In this document: positions 14,760-21,335 of the stretch, one piece after another
How positions within the stretch are numbered: position 1 is the stretch's first letter
How the letters are laid out: every line of letters begins with the position of its first letter
Assembly: GCA_031409695.1 (NCBI GenBank)
Contig: JANNXS010000306.1
Coordinates: forward strand, 1-21,335
DNA: 21,335 nucleotides
Source: JABFRJ01 sp031409695
Lineage (GTDB): Bacteria; Pseudomonadota; Alphaproteobacteria; Rhizobiales; Hyphomicrobiaceae
Reading direction: 5' to 3'
Notes under the pieces: generated by a model
What the model saw: only the letters and a program-made list of their open reading frames with translations
The model's database searches: none
What the model was told of the DNA's origin: nothing
Position numbers and translations under genes: made by a program

Positions 14760-16271
14760 TTGGAAGAACTCTCGGCGCTGTTTGGCGGGTTCAAGGTCGC
14801 CTTGTCCTGGTATAACCTTGCCTTGATGCTGGTTGGCATCTTGCTCGGCGTGATCATTGGCGTTCTTCCGGGCCTTGGCGGCGCCAACGGCGTCGCAATT
14901 CTGCTCCCGCTAACCTTCACGATGCCGCCAACGTCGGCGATTATCATGCTATCCTGCATCTACTGGGGAGCCTTGTTTGGTGGCGCTATCACTTCGATAT
15001 TGTTCAATATTCCGGGTGAGCCGTGGTCGGTCGCAACCACATTCGACGGCCACCCCATGGCCCAGCAGGGCCGCGCCGATGAAGCCCTAACCGCGGCCTT
15101 CACATCGTCCTTTGTCGGCGCCTTCGTGGCCGTCGTTATGATCACATTTCTGGCGCCCGTGATCGCCAAATTCGCGCTTAAATTTGGCCCGCCGGCCTAT
15201 TTCGCCGTCTATTTCCTGACCTTCGCGTCTTTCATCGGCATGAGCAAAGGCTCGCCCGCCAAGGTTGTGGCGGCCATGTGCCTTGGCTTTGCGCTGTCCT
15301 CGGTCGGCATGAACAAGGTGACGGGCGATTTGCGACTGACATTTGGCTTTTCCGAGCTGCTGGGCGGGTTTGATTTTCTGATTGCCGTCATCGGCTTGTT
15401 TGGTATCGCTGAAATTCTGGCGTCGATGGAAGCTGGGCTCAAATTTCAGGGTTCAGCCGCCAAAATTCGCCTCGGTGCCGTGTTGTCGACTTGGAAAACG
15501 CTGCTGCGGTATTGGGCAACATCGGTTCGCTCGTGCGTGGTTGGCTGTTGGATGGGCATCACCCCGGGTGGGGCAACACCCGCGTCGTTTATGGCCTATG
15601 GCATCGCCAAGAGGTTTTCACCGCGCGGCGCTCACTTCGGCAAGGGCGAGATCGAGGGCGTGATCGCACCTGAAACAGCGGCCCATGCCGCGGGTACAAG
15701 CGCACTTTTGCCCATGCTGACGCTCGGCATTCCTGGATCTCCAACGGCGGCCGTGTTGCTCGGAGGCCTTATGATCTGGGGGCTGCAACCCGGACCAATG
15801 CTTTTTGTCGAAAAGCCGGATTTTGTTTGGGGGCTGATTGCCTCCATGTATCTCGGCAACATCGTCGGCCTAGTTGTGGTGCTGACCTGCGTACCGCTGT
15901 TTGCGTCCATCCTACGCGTGCCGTTCTCGATCATCGCACCGATCATCTTGGTGGTCTGTGCCATCGGCGCGTTTACGGTCAACAACTCCATCTTCGATGT
16001 CTGGATGATGATGGTGTTTGGCCTGGTCGGCTACGTGTTTCAAAAGCTCAACTATCCCTTGCCGCCGTTGGTGCTTGCGATCGTTCTTGGCAAGTCGGCT
16101 GAGGAGGCGTTTCAGCAGTCCTTGCGCGGCAGCCAGGGGAGTTTCGCGGTGTTTTTTCAGACGCCGCTGGAGGCAACCATCATGGGCCTCGGCATCGCTT
16201 TGTTGATCTGGCCGCTCTGGTCCGCGTTCCAAGAGCGCCGCGCAAAGCCAGCCGGGGCTCGTCAAGTTTAA
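14760..16271 (+). CDS. tctA: Tripartite tricarboxylate transporter permease, TctA family
   Basis: A 504-residue large inner-membrane permease of a TTT importer. The conserved segment IIGVLPGLGGANGVAILLPLTF, the paired family motif MGITPGGATPASFMAYGIAKR, and EGVIAPETAAHAAGTSALLPMLTLGIPGSPTAAVLLGGLMIWGL identify TctA. About a dozen hydrophobic segments run through the protein. The frame opens with GTG 14679, but the first 27 residues are not hydrophobic and not family-like. TTG 14760 (LEELSALFGGF), preceded by a GGGGGG run at about eight bases, gives the usual TctA N terminus and length. With tctC and tctB downstream on the same strand it makes a complete system, in the order A-C-B rather than the more common C-B-A. 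The substrate is probably a carboxylate but cannot be named. Confidence 0.93.
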   Translation: MEELSALFGGFKVALSWYNLALMLVGILLGVIIGVLPGLGGANGVAILLPLTFTMPPTSAIIMLSCIYWGALFGGAITSILFNIPGEPWSVATTFDGHPMAQQGRADEALTAAFTSSFVGAFVAVVMITFLAPVIAKFALKFGPPAYFAVYFLTFASFIGMSKGSPAKVVAAMCLGFALSSVGMNKVTGDLRLTFGFSELLGGFDFLIAVIGLFGIAEILASMEAGLKFQGSAAKIRLGAVLSTWKTLLRYWATSVRSCVVGCWMGITPGGATPASFMAYGIAKRFSPRGAHFGKGEIEGVIAPETAAHAAGTSALLPMLTLGIPGSPTAAVLLGGLMIWGLQPGPMLFVEKPDFVWGLIASMYLGNIVGLVVVLTCVPLFASILRVPFSIIAPIILVVCAIGAFTVNNSIFDVWMMMVFGLVGYVFQKLNYPLPPLVLAIVLGKSAEEAFQQSLRGSQGSFAVFFQTPLEATIMGLGIALLIWPLWSAFQERRAKPAGARQV

Positions 16272-16318
16272 GCCAGATACGTCGTATAGACAGTTGCCAC
16301 GCATCCCGGAGACAGCAG

Positions 16319-17332
16319 ATGACCAAACCTCTCGTTCTTGCCGCGACGTTGGCTTCGATCGCCATCAGTTTTGCGCCGTCGCGCGCGACAGCCCAAGCCT
16401 GGGAACCTTCGAAGCCCGTGACGTTTGTCATTCCCGCAGGGACCGGCGGTGGCGCAGATCAGATGGCGCGCTTCATTCAGGGTGTTGTTGCCAAAAATAA
16501 CCTGATGAAACAGCCGTTGATCATTGTTAATAAAGGCGGTGGTGCGGGCGCCGAAGGCTTCCTTGAGGTGAAAAAGAACAAGGGCGATGCACACACCATT
16601 ATTATTTCGTTATCGAACCTGTTCACGACGCCGCTCGGCACAGGCATCCCCGTCTCGCACAAGGACATGACACCGGTCGCGATGCTGGCCCTCGACCAGT
16701 TCATTCTTTGGGTAAACAGCGAAGCGCCCTACAAGACCGCGAAGGACTACCTGGAAGCGGTAAAGGCTGGCGAGGACAAGAAATTCAAAATGGGCGGGAC
16801 CGGCTCAAAGCAGGAAGACCAGATCATCACGGCAGCCCTCGACCGCCTGACGGCACCGAAAAAATTCACCTATATCCCCTATGGCGGCGGCGGACAGGTG
16901 GCGACACAACTCGTCGGTAAACATGTCGAATCGACCGTCAACAATCCGATCGAGGCCGTGTCACAATGGAAGGCGGGGCAGGTGCGAGCCCTATGCCTGT
17001 TTGACGCTCAGCGCTCGACCTATACTGGCAAAGTCACCGCGGAACAGGCGTGGTCGGACATTCCGACCTGCAAGGAATCCGGCGTCGACGTGACCTACCA
17101 GATGCTGCGCGGCATCTTCATGCCGGGTGATGTCAAGCCTGAGCAGGTCGCCTACTACGTCGATCTCTTCAAGAAGGTGCTGGCGACCGACGACTGGAAG
17201 CTGTTCATGGAGCAGGGGGCCTTCAATCAGACCTTCATGACCGGCGACGCATTCAAGGCATGGGTCGATACCGCCGATAAGGCGCACTATGAGTTGATGA
17301 AGGAAGCTGGCTTCCTCGCCCCCGGCAAATAA
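16319..17332 (+). CDS. tctC: Tripartite tricarboxylate transporter substrate-binding protein, TctC family
   Basis: A 337-residue periplasmic binding protein that delivers substrate to TctAB. A signal peptide is clear: basic start, hydrophobic core LVLAATLASIAISFAP, and cleavage after ATAQA near residue 27. The mature N terminus WEPSKPVTFVIPAGTGGGADQMAR is the TctC/Bug signature for the first ligand-binding loop, and VNKGGGAGAEGF is the second. YIPYGGGGQVATQLVGKHVESTVNNPIEA corresponds to the conserved mid-domain loop. GGAG lies eight bases before ATG 16319. It starts 47 bp after tctA and is followed by tctB after 29 bp, so the three are one operon. Bug proteins bind varied carboxylates, so the ligand is unknown. 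Confidence 0.94.
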   Translation: MTKPLVLAATLASIAISFAPSRATAQAWEPSKPVTFVIPAGTGGGADQMARFIQGVVAKNNLMKQPLIIVNKGGGAGAEGFLEVKKNKGDAHTIIISLSNLFTTPLGTGIPVSHKDMTPVAMLALDQFILWVNSEAPYKTAKDYLEAVKAGEDKKFKMGGTGSKQEDQIITAALDRLTAPKKFTYIPYGGGGQVATQLVGKHVESTVNNPIEAVSQWKAGQVRALCLFDAQRSTYTGKVTAEQAWSDIPTCKESGVDVTYQMLRGIFMPGDVKPEQVAYYVDLFKKVLATDDWKLFMEQGAFNQTFMTGDAFKAWVDTADKAHYELMKEAGFLAPGK

Positions 17333-17361
17333 CGTCAGCTCCGTTGGACAAGGAAACGGCG

Positions 17362-17901
17362 ATGCACGGCACCAATGGCGGCGAAGACAGTCCCTCTCTG
17401 ACCACCAACCGGACGATGGAAATTGTGACAGCGCTGCTGTTGCTCGTGGTGTCGGCCGTGATCATGTACGGCTCGCGCGAGATTGGCGCCGGGTGGCGGG
17501 AAGACGGACCTGCGCCCGGGTTCTTTCCGTTCTATGTCGGGCTTATTCTCGGCATCGCAAGCCTTGTGAACCTGATGGCGGCGCTGCGCTCCGGTGACGT
17601 CGATAGCTTCGTTTCAAGGAATGCTTTCGGCCGCGTGCTTGCGGTGCTGTTGCCAGCAACCCTCTACGTCGCCTTAATCGGTGGGGTTGGCCATGGCGAT
17701 GTCGGTATCAAAGGCCTCGGGATATACGTCGCATCGTTCCTGTTTATAGTAGGCTTCATGACGACAATCGGCCGAGAGCCCGTCTGGAAAGCGCTGCTCA
17801 TTGCACTCGTCGTGCCGGTCTCGGTGTTCGTCTTGTTTGAGAAATGGTTCAAAGTCGCACTGCCGAAAGGACCACTGGAAGCTTGGCTCGGTCTGGCATA
17901 A
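17362..17901 (+). CDS. tctB: Tripartite tricarboxylate transporter small permease subunit, TctB family
   Basis: A 179-residue integral membrane protein, the small subunit of the TTT importer. Hydrophobic segments lie at about 20-36, 52-72, 92-109, 117-134 and 143-160. The TctB-typical GPAPGFFPFYVGLILG follows the first helix, and the end FEKWFKVALPKGPLE is characteristic. A TTG at 17344 is in frame, but ATG 17362 has AAGGA seven bases upstream and is preferred. As the last gene of the tctA-tctC-tctB cassette, it ends 42 bp before the convergent acyltransferase gene; no obvious terminator hairpin is seen in that gap. Confidence 0.9.
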   Translation: MHGTNGGEDSPSLTTNRTMEIVTALLLLVVSAVIMYGSREIGAGWREDGPAPGFFPFYVGLILGIASLVNLMAALRSGDVDSFVSRNAFGRVLAVLLPATLYVALIGGVGHGDVGIKGLGIYVASFLFIVGFMTTIGREPVWKALLIALVVPVSVFVLFEKWFKVALPKGPLEAWLGLA

Positions 17902-17943
17902 TTTCGATGTCTCAAAAGTTGCGTCAGATACAAATGCATCCGC

Positions 17944-18585
17944 TCACTTGTGCGGGTTTTTACCCTGGATCGGTGCGTAGATGGCCATGATCTTAGCCAA
18001 GTCGGCCTCGTAGTCGCCGGTGGTATGCATCATGCCCTTGATGCCGACGGACTTGTTTTTGTAGTCCATGAAGCCAAACACGATCGGTACCTTGGCCTGA
18101 TGCGCCATGTGGTAAAACCCGGACTTCCATTGCATTGCTTGCGTGCGTGTTCCCGCCGGGGCGATGGTCAGGTATAGTGTCTCGCGCTTGTTGAATTCCT
18201 CAACCATCTGGTTGACGACATTGTTGGATTTGCTGCGGTCGATGGCAATACCCCCGAGCCAACGCATAAATCCGCCAAACGGCCATTTAAAGATTGAGGT
18301 CTTGCCGATCCAGTGGATCCGCAGGCCAAAATGCAGGCCGGCTGCGAGCACGTTCGGCAAATCCCAGTTCGATGTGTGCGGCGCTGCCATCAGGACGAAC
18401 TTCGGCAGGTCCGGCATCTCACCCTCAAGCCGCCAGCCCGTTGCCCAGAGCCAGAAATAGGCGAGCGGACGAAACAACCGCACCACCAACGACGGGTTGG
18501 CGATGCCCTTGCTTTTCGGCGGGGGGGCGGATGACTGAGAGCGAGACGGCTGATCTTGCATCGCGTGTGACTTTCTTTGGCCCAT
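17944..18585 (-). CDS. Lysophospholipid acyltransferase family protein (LPLAT, PlsC-like)
   Basis: A 213-residue acyltransferase related to 1-acylglycerol-3-phosphate acyltransferases, predicted to act at the inner face of the cytoplasmic membrane. The catalytic HX4D motif is HTSNWD (residues 70-75). Motif II is near GGIAIDRS, and motif III, normally PEGTR, reads PAGTRT (143-148), so its acidic residue is replaced by alanine. The block MQWKSGFYHMAHQAKVPIVFGFMDYKNKSVGI resembles a subset of short LPLAT proteins. A hydrophobic stretch, PLAYFWLWATGW, near residue 40 may contact the membrane. The start is uncertain: ATG 18585 and ATG 18561 are both possible and neither has a clear Shine-Dalgarno. 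It appears to be monocistronic. The substrate is uncertain because of the altered motif. Confidence 0.85.
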   Translation of the reverse strand: MGQRKSHAMQDQPSRSQSSAPPPKSKGIANPSLVVRLFRPLAYFWLWATGWRLEGEMPDLPKFVLMAAPHTSNWDLPNVLAAGLHFGLRIHWIGKTSIFKWPFGGFMRWLGGIAIDRSKSNNVVNQMVEEFNKRETLYLTIAPAGTRTQAMQWKSGFYHMAHQAKVPIVFGFMDYKNKSVGIKGMMHTTGDYEADLAKIMAIYAPIQGKNPHK

Positions 18586-18623
18586 CTGGCCGTTGATGGG
18601 CGCAATACCCCGGATGCGCTACG

Positions 18624-18729
18624 CTAGAGCATTTTTCGCCGAAGTGGCTTTCCGGTTCGGCGAAGAAAATGCGACCAATCAACGACCTAGAGTAAAAATC
18701 TGATTCCGAAGGATCGGATTTTGCTCTAG
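18624..18729. repeat. RIME-like double-palindrome intergenic element (106 bp)
   Basis: The element is bounded by CTAGAGC (18624-18630) and its inverse GCTCTAG (18723-18729). It contains two large imperfect palindromes. The first is 18629-18672, with arms GCATTTTTCGCCGAA and TTCGGCGAAGAAAATGC. The second is 18695-18722, around AAAATCTGATTCC-GAA-GGATCGGATTTT. Size, two-hairpin design and the sequence itself match the RIME-type repeats I recall from Rhizobiales genomes. It occupies most of the gap between the acyltransferase and the cytochrome chaperone genes. Confidence 0.75.
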
Positions 18730-18771
18730 CGGCCATGCGGCCAGCGGTCATGCCGATTTACCAACGCGCGA

Positions 18772-19296
18772 TTACCTTAGGTTGCCGGCCAGTATGTCAT
18801 CGTCAGCTAAGGCCGCAAGCCGTGCCGTCAGCGCCATGGCATGTTCGGCAAGCGGTTCAATGTCGGCATTGGGTGATGCACCGCGGCTAACCAACTGCAA
18901 GTGCAGCGCATGGCGCCACGCCGATACTGCGTCGTCAGCACTTGCCAGCGCCGGCCCAAAATCGCGATGTGAGTCATACAGCGCTCCCGCGGCCTTCTTC
19001 ACCTTCCTCGGGACCGCAAGATCACCGACGCCGATGTGTCGCAACGTGTCGTCCATGTGCTCCACATAGGCCTCCGTAACGCCGGTCGCCAACTGTTGGC
19101 CTTGCGGACCCATGCGGCCGAGGCGATTAATCAATATTGTCACGTGCAACAATAGCATGGCAACGCGCCCATCGACCGTGTCAGCCACGTGTAAGTCGGC
19201 GTACAGATGCGGCGCGCGCGCCCATCCCGACGCCATCGCATAGAGCTTTCCGGCTTTCGCTGCGGCCTCGCGCTTGCCGCGCCACCACTTGAACAT
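18772..19296 (-). CDS. Ubiquinol-cytochrome c chaperone family protein
   Basis: A 174-residue protein of the CBP3/UQCC1-related chaperone family, linked in mitochondria and Alphaproteobacteria to assembly of the cytochrome bc1 complex. The key block is HLYADLHVADTVDGRVAMLLLHVTILINRL (about 30-59). It is followed by EHMDDTLRHIGVGDLAVPRKVKKAAGALYDSHRDF (about 79-113), both strongly conserved in the family. The length is normal. The start ATG 19296 has GGAG seven bases upstream. It is divergent from the bamE-like gene, an arrangement I recall as common in Hyphomicrobiales, which supports both calls. The 288 bp between the two starts must carry both promoters, though I cannot assign boxes there. 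Confidence 0.88.
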   Translation of the reverse strand: MFKWWRGKREAAAKAGKLYAMASGWARAPHLYADLHVADTVDGRVAMLLLHVTILINRLGRMGPQGQQLATGVTEAYVEHMDDTLRHIGVGDLAVPRKVKKAAGALYDSHRDFGPALASADDAVSAWRHALHLQLVSRGASPNADIEPLAEHAMALTARLAALADDDILAGNLR

Positions 19297-19584
19297 GAGA
19301 TCTCCGTGCGACTTCGTTCTGCTGCAAAGACAGGAGTGAAGATTGTTAAAAGACTGGGGGACAGATCGCGCTCTAGCCTTGATCCGTTGCCGAGACCGTG
19401 GCTAGCCCGTCCAGGTCGTTTGGTCACCCCGTTGAGTCGCACGTTTACCCAGCCGACCAATAGCGCGCTTGCCTAAGTAATACGCGCGTTGAAGCGCCGC
19501 ACAGATGCCACGATGTCGGCGCACGCGAGTATTTGGCGGGGCGCTCGACCTAAGGGTGGCTATCATGAACAGGGGATCGCCGAC

Positions 19585-20049
19585 GTGAACGGGGGAACAG
19601 AGCACCGCAGGTTAGGCCTGATGGCGACCGCCACGGGTCTGACGATTGCTGCATTGATATCGGCCTGTGCGCCGACCATCACAAAGCACGGCCACCAGTT
19701 TCAAGACAACGACGTGTCTCAGATCAGCCCAGGCCTCAGCCAGGACCAAGTGAAGGGTGTGCTCGGCTCACCGACCACGACCGCAACGGTTGGTGGGGGC
19801 GCCGCTTACTATTACATTGCATCAACCCAGAAACAGACGGCATTCTTCAAGCCTGATGAAGTCGATCGCAAGGTCCTCGCGGTTTACTTTTCCCCGCTTG
19901 GCTCGGTTGAACGCGTCTCAAACTATGGTCTCAAGGACGGCAAGGTCATCAACTACGCCTCCGATACAACCAAACACAGCGCCAAGGACGAAAGCGTCAT
20001 CAAGGCGCTGTTCCGCAACCTCGGCACCAAGCAACTCGGGCTAGAGTGA
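19585..20049 (+). CDS. bamE: Outer membrane protein assembly factor BamE (SmpA/OmlA) lipoprotein
   Basis: A lipoprotein of about 154 residues in the SmpA/OmlA family, an accessory part of the BAM complex that inserts beta-barrel proteins in the outer membrane. The signal peptide has basic HRR, a hydrophobic core and the lipobox I-S-A-C with lipid-bearing Cys28. The BamE domain follows: ISPGLSQDQVKGVLGSPTTTATVGGGAAYYYIAS, then KVLAVYFSPLGSVERVSNYGLKDGKVI. The C-terminal tail SVIKALFRNLGTKQLG is typical of rhizobial members. GTG 19585 with AGGGG nine bases upstream gives a proper signal peptide. ATG 19621 would remove the basic n-region, and TTG/ATG starts near 19489-19513 would add an unlikely leader. 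It is divergent from the ubiquinol-cytochrome c chaperone gene. Confidence 0.88.
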   Translation: MNGGTEHRRLGLMATATGLTIAALISACAPTITKHGHQFQDNDVSQISPGLSQDQVKGVLGSPTTTATVGGGAAYYYIASTQKQTAFFKPDEVDRKVLAVYFSPLGSVERVSNYGLKDGKVINYASDTTKHSAKDESVIKALFRNLGTKQLGLE

Positions 20050-20081
20050 ACTGTCGTTTTGCGACCTCATGCCGACAAGTC

Positions 20082-20222
20082 TCAGGCAGGCTGGGCAAAC
20101 GGAACGCCATCGTAAATATCAGCAAGCGACAATTTAGCCGTTGTTCCGGGTAGCGAAAATTCATCCTCGGGCGCCCGCAAACGAACGCCTTCCCAGTCTC
20201 CGGCGTCGTCCCGCTGGTACAC
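20082..20222 (-). pseudogene. Orphan C-terminal fragment of a Uma2-type nuclease gene
   Basis: Reading the minus strand from about 20222 to a TGA at 20084-20082 gives 46 residues beginning VYQRDDAGDWEGVRL and ending LSLADIYDGVPFAQPA. This matches the usual C-terminal pattern of Uma2-family (PD-(D/E)XK-like) proteins: VYRR..DG.W, an acidic middle, then a hydrophobic-x-hydrophobic DIYxGV end. The catalytic N-terminal part is absent. The frame continues only a few codons into the overlapping end of the VOC gene, and a GTG at 20222 has no ribosome binding site. It is most likely the stump of a gene whose front was replaced, with the VOC gene now abutting it. The family call rests on pattern memory over a short stretch. 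Confidence 0.5.
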
Positions 20223-20223
20223 G

Positions 20224-21075
20224 CTAAACCTGCAACACCAGGATGACACCGTTCGCGTTCGCGGGCGGTACGGTCACCCGATTACCGTGCCAGACAGCGC
20301 CCGCCCGCCGCGTTGCGGCCTTGGCCGCCGAAAGATCCGCTACCTCGATGACAAGCGACATCGCCCCCTCTTGCGGCAACTTGCCGAAGGTCACGCCGTA
20401 GTGGCGGGCAAACAGCGCCGGCCTGTCGACGAACTCGAACACGCCGCGATTGCCTCCGCTTTGTACCCGCCAACCATCGCGGATCGGCTCGGGCGTCTCG
20501 CCGGTGAGGCGGCACATGTGTTCAGCCGCGGCCTTCGGATCGGGGCTCAGCATTTCCAGCCGAATGATCTTGTGCGCAGTGTTGGCGTGCGACTGCAGAT
20601 GCGGCAGCCACACCGTCTCGCGGGTAAAGTGCTGGCAGGCAAACAGGCGCACGCCGCCCGGCCGCTCATCCCGCGGCCATAGGAACGTTTCGAAGCGGGC
20701 TTCGCTTATCGTGCCATCTGGCATGTCCACCGGGCGGCTGAAGGCGATCGGCCCCTCACCGGCGATTCCGCGAGCCTGCAAGGTGGCCACGCCCTTCGCC
20801 GCGTCTGTGGTCGTAAATGCCAGGCGCTCGATGCCCTCGCGCTGTTCGAGCAAAGCTCGCGTAGGTGCGTTGCGCTCGGTCGGTGTCAGAACGCCAAGCA
20901 GCTCGAGATAATCATCCCCAAGCATAAGCGTGTGATTGCCGGTGCCCATGTGTGCACTGTGCCGGCCCTGGTCGGACACGGTGAAACCAAGGCCGCGCCA
21001 TGTTTCGGCCGCCGCCGCCAGGTCGCGCACCACCACAACGACGTGATCGAGACCGACGATGCTGTCGAGTGGCAT
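20224..21075 (-). CDS. VOC family protein (glyoxalase-like domain)
   Basis: A 283-residue two-module vicinal-oxygen-chelate protein. The first module begins LDHVVVVVRDLAAAAETWRGLGF, with a potential metal-binding His at residue 11, and continues to NHTLMLGDDYLELLGVL, with a potential metal-binding Glu near 58. The second module begins about residue 168 (HKIIRLEMLSPDPKAAAEHMCRLTGE) and ends in NANGVILVLQV. The layout resembles the Glyoxalase_3-type domain proteins of Proteobacteria, whose substrates are mostly unknown. The start is ATG 21075; there is only a weak GGAA upstream. It begins 27 bp after the stop of the Uma2-type gene at the window edge, so the two may be co-transcribed, and its own stop overlaps the remnant Uma2 reading frame. 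Confidence 0.88.
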   Translation of the reverse strand: MPLDSIVGLDHVVVVVRDLAAAAETWRGLGFTVSDQGRHSAHMGTGNHTLMLGDDYLELLGVLTPTERNAPTRALLEQREGIERLAFTTTDAAKGVATLQARGIAGEGPIAFSRPVDMPDGTISEARFETFLWPRDERPGGVRLFACQHFTRETVWLPHLQSHANTAHKIIRLEMLSPDPKAAAEHMCRLTGETPEPIRDGWRVQSGGNRGVFEFVDRPALFARHYGVTFGKLPQEGAMSLVIEVADLSAAKAATRRAGAVWHGNRVTVPPANANGVILVLQV

Positions 21076-21102
21076 GGTATGGTTCCAAGTGGTGACAATG
21101 GA

Positions 21103-21335
21103 TCAGACGTTGAGGTCGAAATACACGGTCTCCAGCGATATGCGAAACGCCACCGCTGAAAACTCAAGCACCTCTTGCGGCTTGCTCAGAACATCGAGAT
21201 CCCAACCCGTATCTGTCCGGCGATAGTGCTCCGTGCGCATCTGGTCCTGGTAAACGAGAACGATGTGGCACATCGTCTGGAGCGACATGTAGAAATCGAG
21301 CTTCGGCCCGCGATCGATGCTCATAGTCGAGGGTG
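21103..21335 (-). CDS. Uma2-family endonuclease-like protein, C-terminal part (cut by window edge)
   Basis: An open frame enters from the right edge and ends with TGA at 21105-21103, giving at least 77 residues. The visible part reads PST..SIDRGPKLDFYMSLQTMCHIVLVYQDQ, then HYRRTDTGWDLDVLSKPQEVLEF and ISLETVYFDLNV. This follows the C-terminal half of Uma2-family proteins (SPST..yDRG.K...Y..lpsl.eYvLV.qd....e.yrR....W), a PD-(D/E)XK nuclease-related group of unknown role found in many copies in some bacteria. The catalytic residues lie mostly upstream of the window, so activity cannot be judged. The in-frame ATG at 21324 is probably internal rather than the start, because the family pattern continues before it. 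Confidence 0.62.
   Translation of the reverse strand, partial: PSTMSIDRGPKLDFYMSLQTMCHIVLVYQDQMRTEHYRRTDTGWDLDVLSKPQEVLEFSAVAFRISLETVYFDLNV

Noticed and set aside
19297..19584. Promoter boxes in the divergent chaperone-bamE gap
   Set aside because: Several weak TTGA-type hexamers are present but none pairs with a believable -10 at correct spacing.

Overview
The window looks like a piece of an alphaproteobacterial chromosome, most probably Hyphomicrobiales (Rhizobiales). The signs are a G+C-rich composition (roughly 60% by eye), an iscR-led SUF operon carrying two cysteine desulfurases, a divergent bamE / ubiquinol-cytochrome c chaperone pair, tripartite tricarboxylate transporter (TTT) genes, and a RIME-like double-palindrome intergenic repeat typical of this order. 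It is mostly ordinary core metabolism and transport. I see no CRISPR array, rRNA, tRNA, prophage or intact insertion sequence.

Layout. 1-1.75 kb (+): an alpha/beta hydrolase and a small C-terminally membrane-anchored protein of unknown function. 1.77-4.57 kb (-): an AlaC-type aminotransferase, a DUF1194 (VWA-like) secreted protein and NadD. 4.63-5.82 kb (+): a class III CoA-transferase. 5.85-14.29 kb (-): a threonine/serine dehydratase sits at the distal end of one long unidirectional block. Read 5' to 3' that block is iscR, a NifS/IscS-type cysteine desulfurase, sufB, a 92-aa SH3-like protein, sufC, sufD, sufS and the dehydratase. 14.29-14.76 kb: a 470-bp intergenic region with a 26-bp tandem repeat and the likely iscR promoter. 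14.76-17.90 kb (+): a TTT cassette in the order tctA-tctC-tctB. 17.94-18.59 kb (-): a lysophospholipid acyltransferase, then a 106-bp RIME-like repeat. 18.77-20.05 kb: divergent ubiquinol-cytochrome c chaperone (-) and bamE (+). 20.08-21.3 kb (-): a VOC/glyoxalase-like protein between two C-terminal stretches of Uma2-type nuclease genes, one an orphan fragment and one cut by the window edge.

How the genes work together. IscR is a [2Fe-2S]-sensing Rrf2 repressor that would match SUF operon expression to Fe-S demand. SufS and the NifS-like desulfurase mobilise sulfur from cysteine, and SufBCD is the scaffold ATPase on which clusters are built. sufA, sufE and sufT are not in the window. The TTT genes form a complete periplasmic-binding-protein-dependent carboxylate importer. 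The remaining genes (NAD synthesis, amino-acid metabolism, CoA transfer, lipid acylation, cytochrome bc1 assembly, outer-membrane assembly) are single-gene housekeeping units, several apparently outside the neighbourhoods I would expect.

No clearly new system is visible. The items most worth a second look are the small protein inside the SUF operon, the tandem repeat in the iscR leader, the palindromic elements within and between operons, the VOC gene bracketed by Uma2 C-termini, and two proteins with altered signature residues (DUF1194 MIDAS aspartate, acyltransferase EGTR motif). Gene-free stretches: 1082-1332 and 19297-19584 hold no feature I can support; 14286-14759 is described as its own entry.
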